A stretch of DNA of 64,000 bases from CAWDNM01 sp964521195. Its GTDB lineage: Bacteria > Actinomycetota > Coriobacteriia > Anaerosomatales > JAAXUF01. The notes under the pieces were generated by a model, which was not told the DNA's origin, searched no databases, and was given only the letters and a program-made list of their open reading frames with translations. The stretch is taken from positions 1-64,000 of the forward strand of contig CAZFRE010000004.1 of NCBI GenBank assembly GCA_964521195.1, written 5' to 3'. The position numbers and the translations under genes are program-made. Below are positions 39,793-49,143 of this stretch, piece by piece. How positions within the stretch are numbered: the stretch's first letter is position 1; each line of letters starts with the position of its first letter.

Positions 39793-41745
39793 ATGATCTC
39801 GTCACGTCTCGCCAGGTTCCTGCAGTTCAAGCTGGTCGTGCTGGTCGCGTGCACACTTGTCGCGTCAGCCGGCGTGGCCACCGCGGCCTCGCCGGTCGGG
39901 TACAACGCGATCGGGCTGGTGAGCATCTCGACGACGGGGGGCGCTGCTGACGGTACCAGTCAGGACGCGTGCGTATCGCAGGACGGTGCGTACGTCGCCT
40001 TCGCCTCGAACGCGACCAACCTGACACCCTTCGGCGGCCTGCCGATGTCCCGGCGAATCTACCGGCGCAGCCTGACAAGCGGCGAGACCACGCAGGTCGA
40101 CCTTGCGCCGGGAGCCGTGCAGCCGAACGGGGCGTCGTACTGGCCTTCGATCTCCGGCGACGGCAAGAGGGTCGCGTACTACTCGGCGGCCACCAACCTG
40201 GTGAGCGGCGACACCGAAGGCATGTACGACGTGCTTCTGTGGGACGAAGCCAGCCACGAGACCACGCTGGTCAGCGTGTCGACCGCGGGCGTGAAGGGTG
40301 ATGGGCAGAGCTACAGCCCTGCCATCTCGGCGAATGGACGGTTCGTCGCGTTCGAGTCCGACGCCACCAACCTCGCAGGACCGGACGCCAACGGCAACAG
40401 TGATATCTACTTGCGCGATCTCGCCTCGATGACGACGACGCGGGTGAGCGTGTCCACGACGGGGACCGACATCAACGGAGGCGCCTGGGAGCCGAGCATC
40501 TCGGCGGACGGGCGATTCGTCGTGTTCTACTCGGAAGCGAGCAACGTGGTCGACGGCGACACGAACAACGACTACGACGTCTTCATCCGAGACATGCAAG
40601 AAGGCGTCACCGAACGCGTGAGCGTCGACAGCGATGAGATCGAGTCCACGCGAGGCGGCGACCTCGGCGCATGTTCCGCGGACGGGCGCTTCGTGGTGTT
40701 CCGCTCGTTGGGTTCATTCGAGGCGTCGGACACGAATCTCGGACTCTCAGACGTGTATCTGCGCGACACCCAGCTCGGCACCACGACGCTCATGAGCCAG
40801 TCGACCTCCGGCGTGGTGGGTGACGACAATACCTACGAGTTCGCGATCTCCGGTGACGGCCGCTACGTCTTCATGCAGACCTACGCAGGGAACTTCGATC
40901 CGCGAGACAACACCAGTCCCGAGAACATCTACGTCCGAGACACGCTGCTGAACACGACCACGCTCGTGAGCGTGACCGCCGCAGGAGTGCTCCCCGGCGG
41001 CCAGGCGATCAAGCCCGCGACGGACTACATCGGCAGGATTCTGGCGTTCGAGTCGTCGGCGGCCAACCTCAGCACCATCGACACCGACTCTGACGACGAC
41101 ATCTACGTCAAGGACCTGATGAGGGCCGGCAGCACGCTGACACTGTCGTCGCTTCCGGCGACGATGCCTGCGTATGGCGCGTCGTACGAGATGACGGGGA
41201 CGCTGAACTCCGGCGTGAAGCCGCTCGTGGATCGTCGCGTCGTGGTGCAGGTCGCTACGGCGCCGGGCGGGCCATGGGCGGACACTTCGTACGCGGCGAC
41301 GAGCTCGCCGAACGGCACGTTGTCGGTGTCGGTCGTTCCTACCGTCACGGCGTACTTCCGGATGAGCTTCGCAGGCGAGGGACTGGACTACGACGCCTCC
41401 GCGAGTGGCTCCGTACGGTTGGTCGCTCGGGCCTCCGTCGGCACCCCCAAGGCACCCTCGAAGATGAAGCGTTCGAAGTACTACACCGTGTACGGTTACC
41501 TCAAGCCGCGCCACACGTCCGGGACCTACCCGGTGCGTATCTACAAGTATCGCAAGGTCAGTGGCAAGTGGAAGAGCTACGGCTACGTGAAGGCGAAGGC
41601 TTCGGACTACAGCTCATACACGAAGTACTCGGTGAAGATGAAGCTCACGAAGTCGGGGAAGTGGCGCCTGCGGGCATACCATCCGGCTGATGCGGGACAG
41701 CTGTCCGGGTGGTCGAAGAGCTACGACTACGTGACGGTACCGTAG
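39793..41745 (+). CDS. Secreted beta-propeller (PD40/TolB-like) protein
   Basis: A 650-residue exported protein with a signal peptide ending near ASAGVATAASP (about residue 32). Residues 40-435 contain six or seven repeats of about 60 residues with the pattern SISADGRFVVFYSEASN followed by DVFIRDM and TTxVSVST, a TolB/WD40-like propeller. Then come an Ig-like region (440-545) and a C-terminal, Tyr/Lys-rich domain of about 100 residues (YYTVYGYLKPRHTSGTYPV) that probably binds the cell surface. There are almost no cysteines. ATG at 39793 follows GAGGGGAAGG. Function unknown; propellers usually bind ligands or glycans. Confidence 0.75.
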   Translation: MISSRLARFLQFKLVVLVACTLVASAGVATAASPVGYNAIGLVSISTTGGAADGTSQDACVSQDGAYVAFASNATNLTPFGGLPMSRRIYRRSLTSGETTQVDLAPGAVQPNGASYWPSISGDGKRVAYYSAATNLVSGDTEGMYDVLLWDEASHETTLVSVSTAGVKGDGQSYSPAISANGRFVAFESDATNLAGPDANGNSDIYLRDLASMTTTRVSVSTTGTDINGGAWEPSISADGRFVVFYSEASNVVDGDTNNDYDVFIRDMQEGVTERVSVDSDEIESTRGGDLGACSADGRFVVFRSLGSFEASDTNLGLSDVYLRDTQLGTTTLMSQSTSGVVGDDNTYEFAISGDGRYVFMQTYAGNFDPRDNTSPENIYVRDTLLNTTTLVSVTAAGVLPGGQAIKPATDYIGRILAFESSAANLSTIDTDSDDDIYVKDLMRAGSTLTLSSLPATMPAYGASYEMTGTLNSGVKPLVDRRVVVQVATAPGGPWADTSYAATSSPNGTLSVSVVPTVTAYFRMSFAGEGLDYDASASGSVRLVARASVGTPKAPSKMKRSKYYTVYGYLKPRHTSGTYPVRIYKYRKVSGKWKSYGYVKAKASDYSSYTKYSVKMKLTKSGKWRLRAYHPADAGQLSGWSKSYDYVTVP

Positions 41746-41827
41746 AGAGCACTGTCCTAGGTAGCACGGGGTTTCATGGCGTTCCTCGTGCGCCACGACT
41801 CGGCAGCGCCCAGACAGGAGCCGATAC

Positions 41828-43792
41828 GTGCAGACGATGCTGCTCGACCTCGTCGTCATCTTCGCCTTGGCGGTTGTGGCAGCGGTGGTCTGCCATCAGC
41901 TCAGGATTCCCACCTCGATCGGTCTGCTGCTCGCAGGTGTGCTTGCGGGTCCTGATGTACTCGCGTTGATCCGCAACGTCCACCAGATCGAGCTTCTCGC
42001 AGAGATCGGCGTGGTGCTGCTGCTGTTCGTGATCGGCCTTGAGTTCTCTCTGGCCGAGGTCTCGCACCTCAGACACAAGTTCCTCGTGGGTGGTTCGCTG
42101 CAGTTCTTCGTGACCGCGGGCATCGTGGCACTGGGCACGGTCGCGCTCGGGTCCTCGACTCCTCAGGCGGCCTACATCGGCTTCGTCGTGGCGCTCTCCA
42201 GCACCGCAGTCGTTCTGCGGCTGCTGCAGGACAAGGCCGAGCTCGACACTCCGCACGGCCGATCGATCCTCGCCATCCTCATCTACCAGGACATCGCGGT
42301 CGTCCCGGTCATGCTGATGGCACCGCTCCTTGCGGGTACCGGCGGCTCGGCGCTCACCTCGCTCGGCGGACTGGCAGCACGCGTTCTCGGCGTCGCGCTG
42401 TTCGCGTACGTCGCCTACCGCTGGGCGGTGCCGTGGATTCTGGAGCGCATCACCCGCACACGGAGTTCCGAGGCGTTCCTGCTCGGCGTCTTCTTGCTGT
42501 GCGTGGGCATCGCGTTGCTGACGCAGTCGGTGGGACTCTCGCTCGCTCTCGGCGCGTTCCTCGCCGGCTTCATCATCTCCGAGTCCGAGTACTCCCATCA
42601 GGCCGTGAGCGTGATGCTCCCGTTCCGCGACGTCTTCATGAGCCTGTTCTTCGTGTCGATCGGCATGCTGCTCGACGTGCAGTACCTCCTAGACGACCCG
42701 CTCCGGATCGCGCTCCTCACGCTCGGGGTGCTCGTCATCAAGCCGGTGGTCGGCGCAGCGGCCTCGCTCGCATCGGGACTGCCGCTGCGCAACTCGGTGC
42801 TTGCGGGACTCGCGCTGGGACAGGTGGGCGAGTTCTCGCTCGTGGCCACTCAGGCCGGCGTGACCGCTGGGCTGCTCGGCGCTGACGTGTTCCAGACGGT
42901 ACTCGATGTCGCCGTGCTCAGCATGATCCTGACGCCCGTTCTTCACGCGATCGGGCCGCGCTGCGCCGATGCGGTGTGCCGGACGCCGCTCGCGCGGCTC
43001 GAACGCCGGATGGGCTCGAGCGACGGAGGAGGCCGCTCTTTCGCGCACGCGAACCACATCCTCATCGTGGGATTCGGCGTGACCGGACGTAATCTCGCCC
43101 GCACCGCACGACTCGCCGAGGTGCCCTACGCCATCATCGAGGTGAACGCGGGCACCGTGCGCACTGCGCAGGCGGCTGGCGAGCCGATCTACTACGGCGA
43201 TGCGACGCGCGAGCCGATTCTTGCGCTGGCGGGCGCCGACAAGGCACGCGCGATCGTGGTGGTCATCGACGATCCCGCAGGCGCAAGGCGCGTGGTCGAG
43301 CTGGCGCGGCGTTTCGCCCCCGACGCCTACATCCTCGTGCGTAGCCGCTACCTCCGAGAGGTCGGGCCCCTGATGGACCTCGGCGCCGACGAGGTTGTCG
43401 CCGATGAGCTGGAGGTTTCGGTCGAGGTGTTCTCGCGCGTCCTGTCACGGATGCTCGTGCCGAGGGAGGACATCAAGCGCTTCATCGGCGACGTGCGCGG
43501 TGACTGGAGGCGTATGGCGCGCGGCCTCTCGCAGGAGGCGACGTCCGTGCCCGACCTGCGGGTGGGCGTGCCGGATCTCGAGACGCACTCGGTCCGACTG
43601 TCGGCCACCTCGCCGATCGTCGGCAAACGCATCGCCGAGAGCCAGCTGCGCGCCGTCCACGGCGTGACGGTGCTCGTGGTGACGCGCAATGGCGAGACGC
43701 TCGCGAATCCACGTGGCGAGACGATGCTGATCGAGGGCGACGTTCTGTTCGTGATCGGCCCCACCGATTGGGACCCGACGACGGTGGCGTAG
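41828..43792 (+). CDS. KefB-type CPA2 K+/H+ antiporter with TrkA domains
   Basis: A 654-residue protein. Twelve or so helices form the Na/H-exchanger fold (GLLLAGVLAGPDVLAL, GLEFSLAEVSHLR, SSTAVVLRLLQDKAEL, GAFLAGFIISESEYSHQ). A cytoplasmic TrkA-N/RCK domain follows (ILIVGFGVTGRNLARTAR, a nucleotide-binding Rossmann motif, then YYGDATREPIL), and a TrkA-C domain ends the protein. It probably exchanges K+ for H+ under NAD(H) or ligand control. GTG at 41828 follows AGGAG. It stands alone between the propeller gene and a lipoprotein gene. Confidence 0.9.
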   Translation: MQTMLLDLVVIFALAVVAAVVCHQLRIPTSIGLLLAGVLAGPDVLALIRNVHQIELLAEIGVVLLLFVIGLEFSLAEVSHLRHKFLVGGSLQFFVTAGIVALGTVALGSSTPQAAYIGFVVALSSTAVVLRLLQDKAELDTPHGRSILAILIYQDIAVVPVMLMAPLLAGTGGSALTSLGGLAARVLGVALFAYVAYRWAVPWILERITRTRSSEAFLLGVFLLCVGIALLTQSVGLSLALGAFLAGFIISESEYSHQAVSVMLPFRDVFMSLFFVSIGMLLDVQYLLDDPLRIALLTLGVLVIKPVVGAAASLASGLPLRNSVLAGLALGQVGEFSLVATQAGVTAGLLGADVFQTVLDVAVLSMILTPVLHAIGPRCADAVCRTPLARLERRMGSSDGGGRSFAHANHILIVGFGVTGRNLARTARLAEVPYAIIEVNAGTVRTAQAAGEPIYYGDATREPILALAGADKARAIVVVIDDPAGARRVVELARRFAPDAYILVRSRYLREVGPLMDLGADEVVADELEVSVEVFSRVLSRMLVPREDIKRFIGDVRGDWRRMARGLSQEATSVPDLRVGVPDLETHSVRLSATSPIVGKRIAESQLRAVHGVTVLVVTRNGETLANPRGETMLIEGDVLFVIGPTDWDPTTVA

Positions 43793-43869
43793 AGCGACCC
43801 GGCCACCGAGCGCTCCGGTTAGGCGTGGGTACAAGTACGTGTGAACCGTTCGGGGATTGGGGGCCGAAC

Positions 43870-44478
43870 ATGAAACGCGTGCCTGCGTTCATCTTCCTGC
43901 TCGCCATGGTCGTGATCGTGACCGGGTGTTCATGCGCCAGCGATGACTACTCGCTGCTCGGCGGTACAGACACGTCCGCTGCGGACCTCGGCAACGCGAG
44001 CGGCGTTGCGCTCAAGGCCGCACAGGAGAAGGTGAAGTCGGTCGCGCCCGACGCGGTGCCGGTGATGATCGGATCGAGTGGAGTGGCGATCGCCCCACCA
44101 CCCGAGCAGTGGTCGGTGATGTTCGTCTCGCCTTCGAAGGGCAGACTCTACAGCGTGGATGTCAGTCACAAGCAGGCTGAAGCCGCCCGGGAGATGGGCT
44201 CATCGGAGAAGTTGCGGAAGGCGGACATCGACGTCGCGGTCGACTACAGCACGCTCAAGGTCGGAAGTGACGAGGCGTACGAGAAGGCGAAGGCTGAGCT
44301 GTCGAAGACGGGGGATGTGCCTCCCAACGTCATGGAGAGCATCACGCTCGTGAAGATGCCGGTCGCCTCACGCGTCGCGGTGTGGCAGGTCTCGTTTCTC
44401 AAGGGGACCAGCACCGACGGCATGCGCACCGCCGAGGTTGACGCGATGACAGGCGAGGTCACGGAGACCACCAAGTAG
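43870..44478 (+). CDS. Lipoprotein of unknown function
   Basis: A 202-residue protein with a lipoprotein signal peptide ending VTGC (Cys20). The mature part contains a helix-rich central stretch and a C-terminal region (AVWQVSFLKGT and AEVDAMTGEVTETTK) that resembles the end of PepSY-like domains. No catalytic motif. ATG at 43870 lies after GGGGG; the in-frame start at 43768 would overlap the antiporter gene. It stands alone and converges with the DinG-like gene. A protease-inhibitor-like role, as for other PepSY proteins, is a guess. Confidence 0.7.
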   Translation: MKRVPAFIFLLAMVVIVTGCSCASDDYSLLGGTDTSAADLGNASGVALKAAQEKVKSVAPDAVPVMIGSSGVAIAPPPEQWSVMFVSPSKGRLYSVDVSHKQAEAAREMGSSEKLRKADIDVAVDYSTLKVGSDEAYEKAKAELSKTGDVPPNVMESITLVKMPVASRVAVWQVSFLKGTSTDGMRTAEVDAMTGEVTETTK

Positions 44479-44512
44479 TCGCCCGCCCGATCCCGCGCCC
44501 GACCCCGGCTCC

Positions 44513-47410
44513 CTACCGCCCGAAGCGCTCCCCGATCGCGCCGATCGCCTGTGCCGCAGGCATGCGCTCGATGTCGGCGACCGGTAGGGCCGCGACGAAA
44601 TCGCGGCCGTAGCCCTTCTGCACCAGACGCGCGTCGGCGATCACAAGGCAGCCGGTGTCGGTCGTCGATCGGATGAGCCGACCGGCAGCCTGCTTGAGCT
44701 CGATGATCGCCTCGGGGAGGGTGTATCGGCGCCACGCCACGCGACCCTCTCTCAGCTCACGCTCCTTGGCGAGCGGGTCGGTCGGCCGGCCGAAGGGGAG
44801 CTTGGGTACGACGACGCAGCGCAGGGTGTCGCCCTTCGCGTCGAAGCCCTCCCAGAAGCTCTTGAGCGCGAACAGCGACAGGCGCTCGTCGGCGAGGAAC
44901 TCGTCACGCAACCGCTTGGCGCTCGTACCGCGCTTCTGGCACAGCAAGGCGATGCCCGCTCGCTCGAGCCGCGGCTCGAGTATGGCGTGGAGATGCTCCA
45001 TGTCACGTCGGTTCGTGAAGAGCGTGAGCACGCTGCCACCCATCGCGAGGTGCACGCCTTCGAGGAGCGCCTCGAGGTCCGCGAGGTAGCCGCGCTCGGC
45101 GGGCAGCGCGATGTCGGTGGGGACGTAGACCGCCATCTGCCGCTCGAAGTCGTAGCTACTCGTGAGTCGCAGCGCACGCCAGCCGCCCTCGTCGATGCGG
45201 TCGAGCCCGACGCTACGCGCGAAGTGGTCGAAGCTCTCCCCCGTCGCGATCGTCGCCGAGGTGAACACGACGCTCTTCACCCGCGGGTACAGGTCGCACG
45301 CGAGCACCTCGCCCACATCGAGCCGCTCGGCGATGAGTCTCTCGGCGGGGCGGGTGGGACGGCGGTCGAGAGCGACGGAGTACACGAACGACTCGTCCTC
45401 GCCGTCGAGCACGGCGATGAGCCCGGCGCGTTGCTCCGCGAGGCGCGACATGAGGCCGACGAGGTCGGCTCGCCCGTCGGTGACGTCGGGGCCCCACTCT
45501 TCGAGTAGCGTCACGAGCTCGCGCCCATCAGCGAGCACCGCCTCGAGCCGCTTGGCGAGCGAACGGCCGGTCGACGCGACGGTGCCCCACGGACCCGTGT
45601 CGCGCACGCCCTCGGTCACCCAGATGTTGGCCGCGTCATACTCGCTTTCACCTGCAAGCGCCGAGAGGTCCTTCACGAAGTCGAACAGCGAGTCCGTGAG
45701 CGTGGCGCACCTCGCGACCTGCTCCTCCATGCGCGCGATCACGCCCAGCACAGCCGATGTCGACTCGGCGCCTCGCAGCTGCTTGCGGACCGTGTCGAGC
45801 AGCCCACCGCGACCGCGTGACGCAAGCGCGCCCAGCACGACCGAGAGCTCGATGTGGCTCGCTCCCATGGTGAGCTGTTTGCGCGCCTCGCTCTCGGCGG
45901 CGTGCGCCTCGTCCACGACCCAGTGCCGAAGCGGCGGCAGAATGCCGCCTTGCGCCACGACATCACGGAAGAGGAGTGCGTGGTTGGTGACGACGACGTT
46001 CGCGCTCGCCGCGCGGCGGCGCACGCCGTGCAGATAGCACAGCTGCGGGAAGAACCGGCAGCGCTTCTTGGTGCAGTCGGCCTGTGACGCCTGTATCGCG
46101 GTGCGCAGCTCGCGCTGGCCCCAGTGCAGGTTGATCGCGTCGAGGTCGCCCCAACTCGACTGCACCGACCACGCGTACAGCGCACCGAGTGTGGCGAGCA
46201 CATCGCAGCTGGCGTTCTCGGCATCGAGCTCGCCGGCGAACCGCTCGAGCTTGCGCAGGCACGGGTAGTGGTCGTACCCCTTGAGGGCGACGTACCGCAG
46301 CTCTCCGCCGAGGGCTTCGTTCAACTTCGGGAGCTCGTGGTAGACGAGCTGGTCCATGAGCGCGTTGGTCTTGGTGGCGACACCCACGCCCACCCGGTTC
46401 TCCAGCGAGTACAGCGCGCTCGGCACGAGATACGCGATCGACTTGCCCACGCCGGTGCCGGCCTCGATGGCCACATGCGCGCTCGTGTCGAACGCCGCGA
46501 GCACGGCGCCGGCCATCTCGAGCTGCTCGGCGCGCGACTCGAAGCCCTCATACATCCGCCCGGCGAGACCGTCCGCCGAGAACTCGCCAAGCACCTCGGC
46601 TGCATCCGGGCAGGTGCACGCGACCTCATCGGCATCGTGGAGTGCCTCGGCCTTGTCGGCGGCCACGCGCTTGCGGCGCGCATCGCGCAGGTCGAAGACC
46701 GCGCCAGGCGACGCGGCGGCGATGTGCGCGAGTACCGCGCGCGTCGGCCACTCGAAGTCGCGTGCGAAGTCGGTGATGCGGTGTAGAAGGCCCGGCGGCA
46801 GGTCTGAGAGCCCTACGAGCGCGATGCGCCACACCGCGGCGAGCGCCTCGACATCCGGCAGCGCGCGGTGCGCGGGGCCGTCGGGCGCGATGCCGAAGGC
46901 GGCCGCCAGGTCCGTGAGCCGATGCGAGCGCAGCCGCGGCACGGCGATCCGCACGACCTCGAGCGAGTCGATCCAGGTGCCGCGCAGGGCGTGGCGCCCG
47001 GCGACGCGCTCGACGAACGCGCGGTCGAAGCTCGCGTTGTGCGCGACGATGTCGCGATCGCCGATGAACGCGAGCAGCTCGCTCACTGCGGCTTCGGGAC
47101 TCGGCGCACCGCGCAGCATCTCGTTGGTGATGCCAGTGAGCTTGGTGATCTCCGCGGAGAGCGGCACCACGGGATCGACGAGGGTCGTGAACGTCTCGAC
47201 GATATCCGGCCCGCGCATGATGGCGGCACCGATCTCGATGATGCGATCGCGGTCCGGATCGTAGCCGGTCGTCTCGAGATCGACGATCGCGATCTCCTCC
47301 TCGAAGCCGAAGATCGCGGTTCGCGCGCGTTCGGCAAGCGTCGCGTACGCGGCGCACACATCCGGGTCGGTACCGGGGACGAGGAAGGTGTCGAGAGGCT
47401 CTGATGTCAC
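44513..47410 (-). CDS. dinG: DnaQ-like exonuclease fused to DinG-family helicase
   Basis: A 965-residue protein. Residues 40-230 form a DEDD exonuclease (IAIVDLETTGYDPD, AHNASFDRAFVE, HRALPDVEALA). The rest is an XPD/DinG-like superfamily 2 helicase: Walker A EAGTGVGKSIAYLVP, an Fe-S segment with DCTKKRCRFFPQLC, the DEAH box VVDEAHAAE, and the late motif QAAGRLIRSTTDTG. It would unwind and trim damaged or structured DNA. GTG at 47410 is used, with TACTCT six bases before it and no good ribosome site, which suggests a leaderless mRNA. This fusion is common in Gram-positive bacteria. Confidence 0.92.
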   Translation of the reverse strand: MTSEPLDTFLVPGTDPDVCAAYATLAERARTAIFGFEEEIAIVDLETTGYDPDRDRIIEIGAAIMRGPDIVETFTTLVDPVVPLSAEITKLTGITNEMLRGAPSPEAAVSELLAFIGDRDIVAHNASFDRAFVERVAGRHALRGTWIDSLEVVRIAVPRLRSHRLTDLAAAFGIAPDGPAHRALPDVEALAAVWRIALVGLSDLPPGLLHRITDFARDFEWPTRAVLAHIAAASPGAVFDLRDARRKRVAADKAEALHDADEVACTCPDAAEVLGEFSADGLAGRMYEGFESRAEQLEMAGAVLAAFDTSAHVAIEAGTGVGKSIAYLVPSALYSLENRVGVGVATKTNALMDQLVYHELPKLNEALGGELRYVALKGYDHYPCLRKLERFAGELDAENASCDVLATLGALYAWSVQSSWGDLDAINLHWGQRELRTAIQASQADCTKKRCRFFPQLCYLHGVRRRAASANVVVTNHALLFRDVVAQGGILPPLRHWVVDEAHAAESEARKQLTMGASHIELSVVLGALASRGRGGLLDTVRKQLRGAESTSAVLGVIARMEEQVARCATLTDSLFDFVKDLSALAGESEYDAANIWVTEGVRDTGPWGTVASTGRSLAKRLEAVLADGRELVTLLEEWGPDVTDGRADLVGLMSRLAEQRAGLIAVLDGEDESFVYSVALDRRPTRPAERLIAERLDVGEVLACDLYPRVKSVVFTSATIATGESFDHFARSVGLDRIDEGGWRALRLTSSYDFERQMAVYVPTDIALPAERGYLADLEALLEGVHLAMGGSVLTLFTNRRDMEHLHAILEPRLERAGIALLCQKRGTSAKRLRDEFLADERLSLFALKSFWEGFDAKGDTLRCVVVPKLPFGRPTDPLAKERELREGRVAWRRYTLPEAIIELKQAAGRLIRSTTDTGCLVIADARLVQKGYGRDFVAALPVADIERMPAAQAIGAIGERFGR

Positions 47411-47422
47411 CCGCCGAGAGTA
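47411..47422 (-). promoter_or_regulatory. Putative -10 (TACTCT) for leaderless dinG transcript
   Basis: On the minus strand TACTCT (47422-47417) lies 6 bases before the GTG start at 47410, with no clear ribosome binding site between. Confidence 0.4.
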
Positions 47423-47507
47423 GCATGCGGCAGCGACAGGAAACGCTGCGATTCGCGGCGCGCGACACGCGAGTCGACCGGCACCGTCGAGCGGCCGGGA
47501 ACGCGAA

Positions 47508-47531
47508 CGGGGCACCCCGAAGGGTGCCCCG
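47508..47531 (-). terminator. UUCG-capped hairpin terminator
   Basis: On the minus strand CGGGGCACCC pairs perfectly with GGGTGCCCCG around the tetraloop TTCG. It begins 24 bases past the stop of the gene at 47555-48112. Confidence 0.75.
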
Positions 47532-47554
47532 CAGACAATGCGATGGGTCCCGTG

Positions 47555-48112
47555 CTACTCGATCGCGCCGCCCATGGTGCGGGAGACCACGAACAGCTGG
47601 TCGCCGACCTTCTTGAAGGTCCAGGTGTAGGTGATCGGCATGGCGGGGTTCTCCATCAGCGCGACGATGGTCGTCTGGTCGCCGTCGGTGGTCGCCTTGC
47701 CGAGCTTGTAGCCGGTGATGCCGTAGCCCTTGACCTGCGAGCCGTACGAGGCGGCGTCGCCATAGCTCTGTTGCTTGTCGATCGGCAGCATCTTGTAGGC
47801 CTCGTCGTACTTACCGGCGACGACGTCCTCGTGATAGGTCTTGAGGAAGTCCTCGGGGCTCGTGCCGGCCGGGACCTTGGTCGCGGTCTTCTCATCGAAC
47901 GGTGCGGCCTCGCCAGTGGTGCCACCCATGCCCGGAGGTGCCTGCGCTGCGGGATCGGTGCCGGTGGCCGCAGGCGGCGTCACCGAGGCGATGGACGCGG
48001 CCTTGGACTGCTGGTAGATCAGGACGCCGACGAGGGCGGCCAGCAGGACTGCCACGACCACCAGAGCGATGACGATCGTCTGGGAGTTGTTGGACTGAGT
48101 CTGATCGGACAT
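47555..48112 (-). CDS. Membrane-anchored protein of unknown function
   Basis: A 185-residue protein. A short Gln/Ser/Asn-rich N-terminus precedes one helix (residues 13-33) and a Pro/Ala linker. A folded domain of about 110 residues begins near TSPEDFLKTYHEDVVAGKYDEAYKML in outline and ends with WTFKKVGDQLFVVSRTMGG. This resembles the DUF4878/NTF2-like lumazine-free cone fold seen in many secreted actinobacterial proteins. ATG at 48112 follows AAGGATGG; the open frame to 48415 overlaps the divergent serine dehydratase gene. It stands alone, with a clear terminator behind. Confidence 0.7.
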   Translation of the reverse strand: MSDQTQSNNSQTIVIALVVVAVLLAALVGVLIYQQSKAASIASVTPPAATGTDPAAQAPPGMGGTTGEAAPFDEKTATKVPAGTSPEDFLKTYHEDVVAGKYDEAYKMLPIDKQQSYGDAASYGSQVKGYGITGYKLGKATTDGDQTTIVALMENPAMPITYTWTFKKVGDQLFVVSRTMGGAIE

Positions 48113-48226
48113 TGAGCCATCCTTTCGAAACGCGCGTGACGCTTGCCTGAACATGCACGAAACGTGCTCGCACACTATACCCTCGCGAGCATAGACGCGT
48201 ACAGCATCGCTAAGGTTCACGGATGA

Positions 48227-48238
48227 TACGATGAGCGA
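48227..48238 (+). promoter_or_regulatory. Putative -10 (TACGAT) for leaderless sdaAB
   Basis: TACGAT at 48227-48232 lies 6 bases before the ATG at 48239, and no ribosome binding site precedes that start. Confidence 0.45.
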
Positions 48239-48910
48239 ATGCCGCGCCAGAGAAGCGTTTTCGACATTGTAGGTCCTGTGATGATCGGCCCGTCGTCGAG
48301 CCACACCGCCGGCGCGTGCCGTCTTGGCGAGCTCGCACGGGCCATCTTCGGGGCCACTCCCACTCGGGCGCACATCCTGTTGCACGGGTCGTTCGCATCG
48401 ACCGGGCACGGCCACGGGACCGAACTCGCGCTGGTGGCCGGGTTACTCGGCATGCACCCGGATGACGCACGGATCCCCTCGGCCTTCGGCCTCGCCGAGC
48501 GGACCGGTCTCTCCTTCGACTTCGCCGAGCACGACCTCGGCGACGCGCACCCCAACAGCGCGGTCTTCCTCCTCGCCGATGAGGACGGGCGCGAGATGAC
48601 CGTGCAGGGTTCCTCGCTCGGCGGTGGCGACGTCGTCGTCACGCGCATCGATGGCTTCGACGTCGAGATCTCGGGCGATCTGCCGGTACTCGTCGTCGGG
48701 CACTTCGACCGTCCGGGCGAGATCGCCGCGGTCACCGGGGTGCTCGCAGAGACGCACGTCAACATCGCCTCGATGCAGGTCTCGCGAGAGCGCAAGGGCG
48801 CGAACGCGCTCATGCTCATCGCCACCGACGCACCGGTCGATCGAGTCACGTTGCAGCGTGTCGCTGCACAGACCGGCGTGACTAGCGTCCGGCTCATCGA
48901 CGCGGTGTAG
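48239..48910 (+). CDS. sdaAB: L-serine dehydratase, beta subunit (with ACT domain)
   Basis: A 223-residue subunit of the iron-sulfur L-serine dehydratase, which converts L-serine to pyruvate and ammonia. VGPVMIGPSSSHTAG is the family signature, and residues 148-223 form an ACT domain (VLVVGHFDRPGEIAAVTGVL) that may sense serine. The catalytic alpha subunit is encoded at 51597-52466 on the same strand, 2.7 kb away, with the feo genes between. ATG at 48239 has no ribosome site but has TACGAT just upstream. Confidence 0.93.
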   Translation: MPRQRSVFDIVGPVMIGPSSSHTAGACRLGELARAIFGATPTRAHILLHGSFASTGHGHGTELALVAGLLGMHPDDARIPSAFGLAERTGLSFDFAEHDLGDAHPNSAVFLLADEDGREMTVQGSSLGGGDVVVTRIDGFDVEISGDLPVLVVGHFDRPGEIAAVTGVLAETHVNIASMQVSRERKGANALMLIATDAPVDRVTLQRVAAQTGVTSVRLIDAV

Positions 48911-48924
48911 CGTCCGCGCGATCG

Positions 48925-49143
48925 CTAGCGCTCCAGCGGCGTACCAGGATGCTCGGCGTCTTCGTTTGCAGCCTCGCTCGGGCGCGTCGCACCCGGTGGC
49001 ATCGGCACCTTCCCGGTCTTACACGAGCTGCCGCACACCGAGCAGGCGCCGCTGCAGCCCACGACCTTGAGCGCGTTGCAGCGCGGGCAGCGCACCTCTG
49101 GCGATTCGAACCCGCATGCGGGGCAGGTCTGCAGGATGCTCAT
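48925..49143 (-). CDS. Small Cys-rich protein encoded with FeoB
   Basis: A 72-residue protein with nine cysteines in its first 45 residues: TCPACG, RCPRCNALK, then GCSGACSVCGSSCK. The first four resemble a zinc ribbon; the last group is unusual and could bind iron or an Fe-S cluster. The C-terminal third is Pro/Glu-rich. It starts directly after the feoB stop (no gap), so it is co-translated with FeoB. It is in the position of FeoC in other bacteria but does not look like the FeoC winged helix. Family not recognised. Confidence 0.75.
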   Translation of the reverse strand: MSILQTCPACGFESPEVRCPRCNALKVVGCSGACSVCGSSCKTGKVPMPPGATRPSEAANEDAEHPGTPLER

